Assembly (NCBI RefSeq): GCF_001954195.1
Contig: NZ_MBES01000046.1
Span: 1 to 64,000 of the forward strand
DNA from: Mycobacterium sp. IS-1264
Lineage (GTDB): Bacteria > Actinomycetota > Actinomycetes > Mycobacteriales > Mycobacteriaceae
Direction: 5' to 3'
Length of the DNA: 64,000 nucleotides
This document shows positions 9,147-16,015 of this stretch, one piece after another. The translations under genes were made by a program, and so were the position numbers. Below the pieces are notes generated by a model. The model was not told the DNA's origin. It ran no database searches and saw only the letters and a list, made by a program, of their open reading frames with translations. The number at the start of each line of letters is the position of its first letter. The stretch's first letter is position 1.

Positions 9147-10886
9147 TCATGATTTGGGGGCGGTTGTCCACTGACTCGCGGGTGGGGCGTCGAGCTTCTG
9201 AAACCAGGCGAAGTGATAGTTCGCCGACACCGCGTCCCGCGCGACGAGGCTTTCGGTCGCGGCCAACAACAAACAGTTGAGCAACAGCGCGGGTGCGATA
9301 TCCGGATACTGGCCCAGGAGCTGGTAGCGGGCGGTGTCGAGGTGCACGCGCAGCAGGTCGACTTCTTCTTCTACGACGCCGGTACCCGCCGCGGCGGCCT
9401 TGGCCAACGTGTGCACCAACCGCGGCAACCCGTCGCGCCAATGCGTAGCCCGACCCAGTTCCCATCCCAGATCGTCGACCGGCGGCAGCTCGCGGGGCTG
9501 CACCGAGGATTCCGTCGCGGCGACGTCGTCATGGCGGCCAATGAAATCGCCCGGGGTGTAGGTCGCCGTCCGAGTCGCCTCGTCGAGCAGAGCGGAGACT
9601 TTGCCGCGGCGACGCCGGGGCTCCAACAACCGAACGCCTGCCGGAAGCGCGATGCCCGACGGAATCCAGCCGTGCGCGAGGTCGGTGACCAAAAGCGTCG
9701 CCCCGTCCGCGAGATCGCCGACTGCCCAGTTCAACTGTGGTTCTTGGTGAACGACGAACGCGAGGAGCCGCTGCAATCGTTCGTCGTCGGATTCGGCCAC
9801 GGCGGGGGCCTCGACGGTCGCCGGGGCCTCCACGGCCTCTGGCGCCTCCGTCTCCGCGGGCTCCACGATCCGCAGCTCCGCGGTCTCTGCCGCCACGGGC
9901 TCCGGCTCCGCTTCGCGTGGCGCCTCCGGCTCCTCCGCCGCCTCCGCGACGTCCGGTTCCACTGCTTCTGGCTCCACAATCTGCAGCTCTGTGGTTTCAG
10001 CCTCACGGGCCTCCGGCGCAACCGCGTCCGGCTCGGGAGCCTCGAGCGCGATGGCCTCCATGACCTGGGTGGCGTCCTCGGGCTCCGGCGCCGCCTCGGC
10101 CTCGGCGGCCTCCGCGGCTTCAGTCTCCGTGGCCTCGTCGGCCGCCGCCGCCTGCGGAACCTCCGTCGCCTCCGGCACCTCCGCGGCTTGCGGCACCTCC
10201 AGGGTCTCCGTGACGTCCGGAACCTCCTGGGTCGTCGACTCCGGCGTAATAACGGTCGTCGCGGCGTCGTCATCGTCGGGCGCCCGATGCCGAGCCGCCG
10301 AAACCTGAGGTTCGGCGCGATCGTCGGCTGGCGGAGCAGCTGCTACCGGGGGAGCGGCGGGCGCCTCGTGGCGGTCGCCCTCGGCGGGCTGCGGCGGCGC
10401 CGGTTCGGCACCCGCGGGGGCGGCAACGGCGGGCTCCACATCCCTAACGGCCGGTATGACTTGCGTCTCGTGGACGTCTCGCCGGGCGACACGTTGTCTG
10501 ACCTGCGGGCGCCGGTGGCCTGCGAGCATCTCGGCCCGCATCGCGCGCACATGACGCAGCGTCGATTCGACTCGGCGCTGGGCGTGAGCACGAGCTTCGT
10601 CGATGACTCGCGCCTCTTCCGCCTCCCGCGCGGAATCGGTCATATCGGCCCGCTTGATGACTTTGAGCTCGTCGTTCGCGGTACGGGTAATCCGCTGCAG
10701 GTCAGCCCTGAGATAGTCTGCGAGCGCGGCGGTTTCGCCGGTGATCGTCGACAGTTCGGCAGGCCAAAGCCCGCCTGTCACCCAAGGGGTGCAGTCGATC
10801 TGAGAGCTGAAGGCCGGAATCTCCAATGATTCCCGGGTAGCTCTCCGGAGGCGCTGGCGCGCTGCTATCCGACCGAAGATGGCCAC
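9147..10886 (-). CDS. Large acidic coiled-coil protein, Rv0029-like
   Basis: A 579-residue protein with a GTG start. The N-terminal 120 or so residues are basic, then helical and likely coiled-coil. A long low-complexity segment (about residues 150-370) is built from Glu, Ala, Pro, Val and Thr. A folded C-terminal domain of about 200 residues follows, with a conserved-looking core around DGATLLVTDLAHGWIPSG, typical of uncharacterised mycobacterial ESX-associated proteins. No signal peptide or membrane helix is visible. By gene order it is the orthologue of Rv0029 but is clearly longer than the roughly 365 residues I remember for that protein. The acidic segment accounts for most of the difference. 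Function unknown. Confidence 0.75.
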   Translation of the reverse strand: MAIFGRIAARQRLRRATRESLEIPAFSSQIDCTPWVTGGLWPAELSTITGETAALADYLRADLQRITRTANDELKVIKRADMTDSAREAEEARVIDEARAHAQRRVESTLRHVRAMRAEMLAGHRRPQVRQRVARRDVHETQVIPAVRDVEPAVAAPAGAEPAPPQPAEGDRHEAPAAPPVAAAPPADDRAEPQVSAARHRAPDDDDAATTVITPESTTQEVPDVTETLEVPQAAEVPEATEVPQAAAADEATETEAAEAAEAEAAPEPEDATQVMEAIALEAPEPDAVAPEAREAETTELQIVEPEAVEPDVAEAAEEPEAPREAEPEPVAAETAELRIVEPAETEAPEAVEAPATVEAPAVAESDDERLQRLLAFVVHQEPQLNWAVGDLADGATLLVTDLAHGWIPSGIALPAGVRLLEPRRRRGKVSALLDEATRTATYTPGDFIGRHDDVAATESSVQPRELPPVDDLGWELGRATHWRDGLPRLVHTLAKAAAAGTGVVEEEVDLLRVHLDTARYQLLGQYPDIAPALLLNCLLLAATESLVARDAVSANYHFAWFQKLDAPPASQWTTAPKS

Positions 10887-10968
10887 GGGCCAAGCCTACC
10901 GGCATTCGGCAGATCGTTTATTCCGAAGGTGAATTGTGCAGATCCGAGGGCCTGAGTACCGTGAGGGC

Positions 10969-11112
10969 ATGGCTGATTCTGCGCTGCAGCAGCAACTCGA
11001 CGAAGTCCGCGCTCTGCTGGGCCGCGCGCGAGAGTTGTTCGGCGCCAACCCCATCGAGCCGCCGACCGACATCGCTCCCGACCCCGACATCGTCAAAACC
11101 TGGGTTATCTAA
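10969..11112 (+). CDS. Small hypothetical protein encoded against the ESX-type run
   Basis: A 47-codon frame in the 234-nt gap between two leftward genes, on the opposite strand. Its codons favour G or C in the third position, as in real genes here. The product begins MADSALQQQLDEVRALLGRA, predicted helical, followed by a Pro/Asp-rich tail ending in TWVI. A GAGGG stretch lies just before the ATG, closer than ideal for a ribosome-binding site. I do not recognise it. It could be a small ESX-related protein or a chance frame. Confidence 0.45.
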   Translation: MADSALQQQLDEVRALLGRARELFGANPIEPPTDIAPDPDIVKTWVI

Positions 11113-11120
11113 CTGCCGGC

Positions 11121-11432
11121 CTAACCCGCGTCATCCCGGCGGCGCAGCTTGTGCGCCAACAATTTCTCAATCGCCGCATCGAGATCGTGCGGAGTAGGCA
11201 CGGCCGTGGACGGCGTATGCCCGGCGGCCACGATCTCGTCGCGAACTTCCAGCAGCGCTTTCAGGCACGACACGTCGGCGGTCAAAAGGATGCCCTTTGC
11301 CAAGGTTTGGGCGTCGGTATCCATTGCCTCTTCGCTCAACGCGACGCTGTGCATATATCCGCCGCGGCAAGAGCGGACAAGGATGTGTCCGCTGGGGTGA
11401 ACCGTGTCGAAAGCGGGATTGGCGTCGGTCAT
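11121..11432 (-). CDS. EspD-like (DUF2694-type) protein, Rv0028-like
   Basis: A 103-residue cytoplasmic-type protein without signal peptide or membrane helix. The region around HILVRSCRGGYMHSVALSEE followed by an amphipathic helical stretch resembles the core of EspD, the ESX-1 associated protein encoded after espC. Its ATG overlaps the stop of the EspC-like gene (ATGA), so translation is coupled. The pair thus repeats the espC-espD arrangement of the espACD operon. By order and size it is Rv0028. The EspD relationship is from memory of the pattern and not a search. Confidence 0.65.
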   Translation of the reverse strand: MTDANPAFDTVHPSGHILVRSCRGGYMHSVALSEEAMDTDAQTLAKGILLTADVSCLKALLEVRDEIVAAGHTPSTAVPTPHDLDAAIEKLLAHKLRRRDDAG

Positions 11433-11746
11433 CGACCGCCGTCGACTATGCCGCCGAGCTTTCCGGCCGCATCTTCCTCGTGCTGGTCCCAGACCGCCGC
11501 CGAGGTATTCAGTTTGTGCGCCATGTCAGCGTGATCGTTGGCCTGCTGCTCGTAGCACTGGCGCCTGAGCTCGAGCAGCTCGCGTCCTGCATCGCGCAAT
11601 TCGCTGAAGATGGGCCCCAGCGAGTCCAGGCTCTCCTGGATCGCGGGGTGGGATGACGGAACAGTGCGCAAGTACTCGGAGGTGTCCTGATGATGCGCGG
11701 CGGCATCGCGCAAATGTGCGGGCACCACATGGATTCGATCTGCCAT
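11429..11746 (-). CDS. EspC-like ESX secretion-associated protein (DUF2580), Rv0027-like
   Basis: A 105-residue helical protein of the EspC type, with the pattern of a long helix-turn-helix. The start was set at 11746 because AGGAG lies 7 nt before this ATG, while the ATG six codons upstream has none. The end carries WDQHE, where EspC has its YxxxD/E-type secretion signal, so the aromatic residue is Trp. It is coupled to the EspD-like gene by a 4-nt overlap. A role as secreted partner or substrate of an ESX machine is inferred from family and context. Confidence 0.7.
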   Translation of the reverse strand: MADRIHVVPAHLRDAAAHHQDTSEYLRTVPSSHPAIQESLDSLGPIFSELRDAGRELLELRRQCYEQQANDHADMAHKLNTSAAVWDQHEEDAAGKLGGIVDGGR

Positions 11747-11797
11747 CCGCTGTCTCCTCTTCATGCGCCGCCGGTAAGAGCGGCGAGATCACTATTG

Positions 11798-13228
11798 TCA
11801 GGTAGTCGCCGTCCCCGCCGGGCGGGTGGGTGCCGGTGTGTCGGTCGTAGCCGGCGCGGTCGCGGCCGCCACCGGCGGATGCTCCCAGCCTAGAAAGCTC
11901 GGCCCGCTTACGGAGGCGATGTGCTGAATCTGCCCGTCGAGGAGGGCTTTATCGTGGCCCAGCGCGAGCGCGTGGCGATCGGTGAACATGCCGATATCAC
12001 CCGGTGCGAGCTGCAGCGGCTCGATCGGGTTGGTCACCGCCGTTCCCGGTGGGGGAATGGTCATTCCTTGCTGGTGGAATGCATCCGCAATCGACGCGCC
12101 GCCAACCGCGGCCTTGATCGCCGCGGCCAGCTGCGGGCTGGCCGCCGTCACCGTCTCGCCATTGGGCAGGGTGACCGTTGTAGGGCCCGCGGGCTGCGGA
12201 TCGCGTTCATCCGTTGACGCGTCGCCCTTATCGTCGTCGGCTTCCTCGCTGGGGTCGCGATGGGTCGGATCGGACTCTTCCGACGCCAGCAACCCGTTGT
12301 CGTCCAGATCCCGCGACACCGGATCGCTCGACTCTTGCGAGCCGGCAAGCGGTAACCCACCCGGGCCACTCCAACCGGCCAGCGGGCTGGTCGTGCCCAG
12401 ACCGGGCAGCGAACCCGCGCCGAAGTTGGGAATGCTCGGCGGGACCGGCGCCGAGGGCATCGCGGGCGCGGCGGAGCCCGGTGTCGAATACGGATCCGAT
12501 GAATCCTCGGCCAGCGGGCCGGGATCGTCGGCCAACAGTGAATCCAACAGTGGATCCCATCCCGCAACATCCGCGGACTGTTCGGTAGCGCCGCGCACGG
12601 GTGCACTTGTGGGGGCGCCGGACACCGGCCGGCTGTCGCCGGGGTTGCTCGGCCCACCCTTGGAAGCGTCGTACAACGATGTCCATGCGGCCATCAGCGC
12701 TGACTTCGACGTGTCATCGAGGCTCGCATTCGCGACCACGGCCCGAATGTCTCTGAGCTTGCCGATGAGAAACCGCTGAAAATCCCGCGCTCCCGCCGGG
12801 GTGTCCAGATCGGATCGCGTCTGCACGGCCGCTTCGGTCTCGTGCTGCAATTTGGTCAGCGCGTCCCTGCCCTCGACGGTCATCAGGTGTGCATTCATGA
12901 TGGCCGAAACCACTTGCAGGTCCAGCTGCGAGCTTGCCGAATTCTGGTGTGCTAGAGCGACTTCGGCGTCCGCTATGGCTTCGGCGGCGGCACCCTGCTG
13001 TCGATCCGACGCCGCCGGCGCTGCGCCCGCGAGCGTCCTCACGTCAAACAGGTCGGGGTGTTGTTGCCGGATCTTGAGCAGGATCGCATCGAGTTCTTCC
13101 GATCGCGTGGTGGGCGTGACCACGGCAGTCAACTCGGTTCGCGTCAATCCGGTCTGCCAGGCGTTGGGATCGCCGGTGCGGTCGCGCACACGTTTGACGG
13201 TGGCGAGCAGTTCGTCATAGGTCGACAT
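11798..13228 (-). CDS. DUF4226-like ESX-associated protein, Rv0026-like
   Basis: A 476-residue protein in three parts. A helical N-terminal region (residues 1-205) contains a DTPAGARDFQRFL block. It is followed by a Pro/Ser/Gly/Asp-rich linker (about 210-350). A compact C-terminal domain of about 100 residues includes LAPGDIGMFTDRHALALGH. The TPxGAR(E/D)FQRFL block also occurs in the next upstream gene, so the two are paralogous in this domain. No signal peptide or membrane helix is present. The modular layout, with a helical head, flexible linker and C-terminal domain, resembles ESX substrates such as EspK and EspB, but function is unknown. Confidence 0.7.
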   Translation of the reverse strand: MSTYDELLATVKRVRDRTGDPNAWQTGLTRTELTAVVTPTTRSEELDAILLKIRQQHPDLFDVRTLAGAAPAASDRQQGAAAEAIADAEVALAHQNSASSQLDLQVVSAIMNAHLMTVEGRDALTKLQHETEAAVQTRSDLDTPAGARDFQRFLIGKLRDIRAVVANASLDDTSKSALMAAWTSLYDASKGGPSNPGDSRPVSGAPTSAPVRGATEQSADVAGWDPLLDSLLADDPGPLAEDSSDPYSTPGSAAPAMPSAPVPPSIPNFGAGSLPGLGTTSPLAGWSGPGGLPLAGSQESSDPVSRDLDDNGLLASEESDPTHRDPSEEADDDKGDASTDERDPQPAGPTTVTLPNGETVTAASPQLAAAIKAAVGGASIADAFHQQGMTIPPPGTAVTNPIEPLQLAPGDIGMFTDRHALALGHDKALLDGQIQHIASVSGPSFLGWEHPPVAAATAPATTDTPAPTRPAGTATT

Positions 13229-13363
13229 CTGCTAGGCGAACAGCGCTGCGCCCCAGTGCGGGCGGTGTCGCGTCCCCTCCATGCCGGGTGACAGTACTCA
13301 GGCACGAACTCGCCGACAATTCACCACGGCGGGCCTGTGCATGAACGGATCGCGCGAATCGGG

Positions 13364-13726
13364 CTAGCCCCTAGAGGCGGCGTACTGTGCCCGTAATCCT
13401 TCCAAGACAGCAGTTTTCGCGCGATCGAGCTCGTGAGCGTCTGCCACGATCGCCACGATCTCGCGTTGCTTGGCGACCAGAAACCGCTGAAACTCACGGG
13501 CGCCCATCGGGGTATCGACGGCGAGGTGGTCCTGATCCGGGGCGGCGCGTTCGATTTCGTCGGCGATCGCGTCAAGCCGCCGCAGACCCTCCCGGATCGC
13601 GGCGTGGGCGCTGGCAAGGACTTCCGTGAGCACGCGGTCGGCCTCAGCGACCGTGCCGTGTTGGTCCACCAGTGCTGCCTGACGTGCCTGAATGGCGGCT
13701 ACCGAGGGTCCGGATTGTTCCGACAT
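13364..13726 (-). CDS. DUF4226-like small protein, Rv0025-like
   Basis: A 120-residue all-helical protein. Residues about 75-118 ([13 protein letters not shown] and the following helices up to YAASRG) match the same block in the 476-residue downstream protein. This marks a shared DUF4226-type domain. No secretion signal of the Sec type is visible. It lies between the NlpC/P60 gene and the longer paralogue in the same direction. The 120-residue size equals that of Rv0025 as I remember it. Function unknown. A helper or substrate role in type VII secretion is inferred only from neighbours. Confidence 0.65.
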   Translation of the reverse strand: MSEQSGPSVAAIQARQAALVDQHGTVAEADRVLTEVLASAHAAIREGLRRLDAIADEIERAAPDQDHLAVDTPMGAREFQRFLVAKQREIVAIVADAHELDRAKTAVLEGLRAQYAASRG

Positions 13727-13774
13727 GCGTTCAACCTATTCATCTGCCCAGGTGAATCTGGGTGGTCTTGGTTC

Positions 13775-14611
13775 TCATATCGGTCGGCGGATCTGAACGT
13801 TACTGCCCAATGGGCTGATCCGTACCGAGGCACCCGAGTAGGGCGCCTCGACAACCAGGTTGTTGCCGATGGCCAGCTGTACGTGTCCAGCGTGCGGGAA
13901 GACGAGGTCACCCGGCCGGACTTGCGATCGGGGCACGGGGATACCGTCGTTGATCTGCTGGTATGTAGTGCGGTCCAGGTGAATCCCCGCTTGCGCGTAC
14001 GCCCATTGGACCAACCCCGAGCAGTCGAACTGGTTGGGACCCGTCGCGCCCCAGACATAGGGCCGGCCCAGTCGCGACAAGGCGGCGCGCACCGCGATTC
14101 CGGCGCGGCCGCTTGGCGACGGCAGCCGCAGGCCGGCCAACCCCGGACCGCGGTGGTGCAGCGTTCGGTATCGCAACGCCCGCAGTGCCAGCGAATGCCG
14201 TCGCGCCCGCAAGCGGGCCGACAGTATGTGCGCCCGTTGGGCACGCAGGCGGGCGGCACTGCGCCGCATCGCCTCACGCTGGGCCATCGGGGTGATAGGG
14301 GTGGTCGCGGCGTCCGCGCGAGCCTCGTCGAGAACACTCTTGGTGAGCTCGCGGGCCTGTGCCCGATCCTGGTGTGCACTCGCGATGACGCCTGACGCCG
14401 CGGCATCCGTGCGCCCCGCCGCCAGCAATGCTTCCCTGCTGCGATCGGCCAAAGCCTGGTAATCAGCTTGGGCCACACCACTATTCAGCTCGGCACTGCG
14501 CAACAGCAATCTCCCGTAATCGCCGGGTGTGGCGTCCAGCGTCGCGCGCCGAGTGGCACCGGTAAACATCTGGTGCGCACGACTCAATACCTCGATATCA
14601 CTTCCGATCAC
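13775..14611 (-). CDS. NlpC/P60 peptidoglycan endopeptidase, Rv0024-like
   Basis: A 278-residue protein with a C-terminal NlpC/P60 domain. The catalytic triad is visible as Cys197 (in DCSGLVQWAY), His243 (in AGHVQLAIG) and Glu255 (in VVEAPYSG). Its spacing (46 and 12) is close to that of RipA (49 and 12). Such enzymes cut the D-Glu-mDAP bond of peptidoglycan stems. The N-terminal 110 residues are helical and there is no Sec or Tat signal peptide, unlike RipA. The start overlaps the regulator stop (ATGA). Export through an ESX route is a plausible inference, because the enzyme must reach the wall and the neighbours are ESX-related. Confidence 0.85.
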   Translation of the reverse strand: MIGSDIEVLSRAHQMFTGATRRATLDATPGDYGRLLLRSAELNSGVAQADYQALADRSREALLAAGRTDAAASGVIASAHQDRAQARELTKSVLDEARADAATTPITPMAQREAMRRSAARLRAQRAHILSARLRARRHSLALRALRYRTLHHRGPGLAGLRLPSPSGRAGIAVRAALSRLGRPYVWGATGPNQFDCSGLVQWAYAQAGIHLDRTTYQQINDGIPVPRSQVRPGDLVFPHAGHVQLAIGNNLVVEAPYSGASVRISPLGSNVQIRRPI

Positions 14612-15396
14612 AGTTCCCCCTCACCCGTGTCCTGGTCGGTCGCGCCCTGGTCCGTCGGCTCGACCGCGTCGGCGAAAGCGCGAACGCGGGGGAGTGCTCC
14701 GGCCGGGATGACCCCGCGGTTGCGGATGTCCCACATCTCGTCGCTGCCGACACCGAGCAATGCCGCGATGATCGGCTCCGGTAGCGACGACTGCGCGCAT
14801 GCCCGATCGAACCGCGCACTCAAGCTGGCCGGCATGCGTTCCAGCAGAGCGCTGCGCGTCTCCTCGAGCGACTGGATGTGCCTCATGAGCCGATCCGTCG
14901 AATCGGCTCCGGCGTTCACGGCGACCCGCCATGAGCTGGCGGCCAGCATCTCTGCCTTCACGCATTGCGCGATCACAGAGAGAATATACGTCTCATATTC
15001 GTTTGATGTCGTCGCCGGCAGCCGATCGATGACAGATTTGAGGGCGTCGAGCTGCGCTTCGGCGTAACCTTCCAGCACTTCGGTGTCGCTGTGACGGTCG
15101 ACGACGACCGCGCCGGCCGGCCGCGCGGACATGGTTTCGGGCGGCTGCGCCGCGATCAGCCGGGCCAGCTCGGCATCCGGATCGGCGGCCACCAGCAACC
15201 GCGAGTAGGTCCCGGGCGGCAAGCCGAGCCCATTTTCAACCTTCTGAACTGTGCTTTTGTGCGGCTTGCGAGCGCCGCGCTCGAGATAGCTCAGTCCCAT
15301 AACGCTCACGCCGGTCGCGGCGGCGAGCTCCGCTAGCGACCAATCGCGCGACTCGCGCAACGCGCGGATGGCGGCACCGGCCGATTCACGGCTCAC
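14608..15396 (-). CDS. XRE-family transcriptional regulator, Rv0023-like
   Basis: A 262-residue protein from the chosen GTG start. An N-terminal helix-turn-helix of the XRE type (residues about 1-65, with SLAELAAATGVSVMGLSYLE as recognition region) is followed by a helical C-terminal half. The start was placed at 15396 because CCGGAG precedes two tandem GTG codons and the conserved domain begins there. An ATG at 15441 would add 15 unconserved residues. It is first in the leftward ESX-type run and divergent from whiB5, so it may control both. M. tuberculosis annotates Rv0023 as a regulator. Its targets here are unknown. Confidence 0.8.
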   Translation of the reverse strand: MSRESAGAAIRALRESRDWSLAELAAATGVSVMGLSYLERGARKPHKSTVQKVENGLGLPPGTYSRLLVAADPDAELARLIAAQPPETMSARPAGAVVVDRHSDTEVLEGYAEAQLDALKSVIDRLPATTSNEYETYILSVIAQCVKAEMLAASSWRVAVNAGADSTDRLMRHIQSLEETRSALLERMPASLSARFDRACAQSSLPEPIIAALLGVGSDEMWDIRNRGVIPAGALPRVRAFADAVEPTDQGATDQDTGEGEL

Positions 15397-15537
15397 CACA
15401 GGCTCCGGCCATAGGCCGGATATTACACAGACCAGCTCCATCGACGTTGTATATATGTTTTTGTCACGTTTCTCTTGCGCGCGGCCCGCATACGTGTATA
15501 CGCTTTCGTCTACGTTTCACCGGACAAGGAGACCGAC

Positions 15538-15954
15538 ATGGGACATCCCTGCGCAGCCAACCCGGAACTTTGGTTCGGCTACCCCGACGATGACGGTGGT
15601 GACGGCGCGGCAAAGGCGCGCGCTTACGAGCAGTCGGCCACCGAGGCGCGGCTCCAATGCCTGCGCCGCTGCCCGCTGGCCCAGCAGCGGCAATGCGCAC
15701 AGCACGCCATCGCACACCGCGAGGAATACGGTGTGTGGGCCGGCGTGAAACTGCCGGGTGGGCAATACCGCAAGCGCGACCAGCTCGCCCGCGCCCACGA
15801 GGTTCTCCGGCGTATCGCCGCCGGAGAGATCAATTCCCGACAGCTGCCCGAAAACGCGGCGCTGCTGGCCCGCCGCGAACACGATGTCGTTGCGGTGCCC
15901 GCGGTGGTGGTGCACCTACCGCTCGCGCAAGTCGGCCCCCGTACGGCCGCCTGA
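15538..15954 (+). CDS. whiB5: WhiB-family iron-sulfur regulator WhiB5
   Basis: A 138-residue WhiB protein. The four cluster-binding Cys are Cys5, Cys41, Cys45 and Cys53. The C-x3-C-x7-C spacing differs from the C-x2-C-x5-C of most WhiB proteins and is, as far as I recall, peculiar to WhiB5. The GVWAGV turn motif at about residues 65-70 is followed by a basic DNA-contact region. AAGGAG lies 7 nt before the ATG. WhiB5 of M. tuberculosis is reported to affect type VII secretion genes and sigM. Both an ESX-type cluster (divergent, adjacent) and sigM are in this window. Confidence 0.9.
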   Translation: MGHPCAANPELWFGYPDDDGGDGAAKARAYEQSATEARLQCLRRCPLAQQRQCAQHAIAHREEYGVWAGVKLPGGQYRKRDQLARAHEVLRRIAAGEINSRQLPENAALLARREHDVVAVPAVVVHLPLAQVGPRTAA

Positions 15955-16015
15955 CAGCTGCAATGTTTGGGCGGTCAGCCGTTTGCTGACCCGGCCGACC
16001 GGGTAGAGCGCATCC

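Noticed and set aside
9213..10829. 538-residue plus-strand frame opposite the Rv0029-like gene
   Set aside because: Its product is an Arg/Leu/Gly-rich repeat that mirrors the Glu/Ala/Pro coding of the opposite strand. There is no credible start site.
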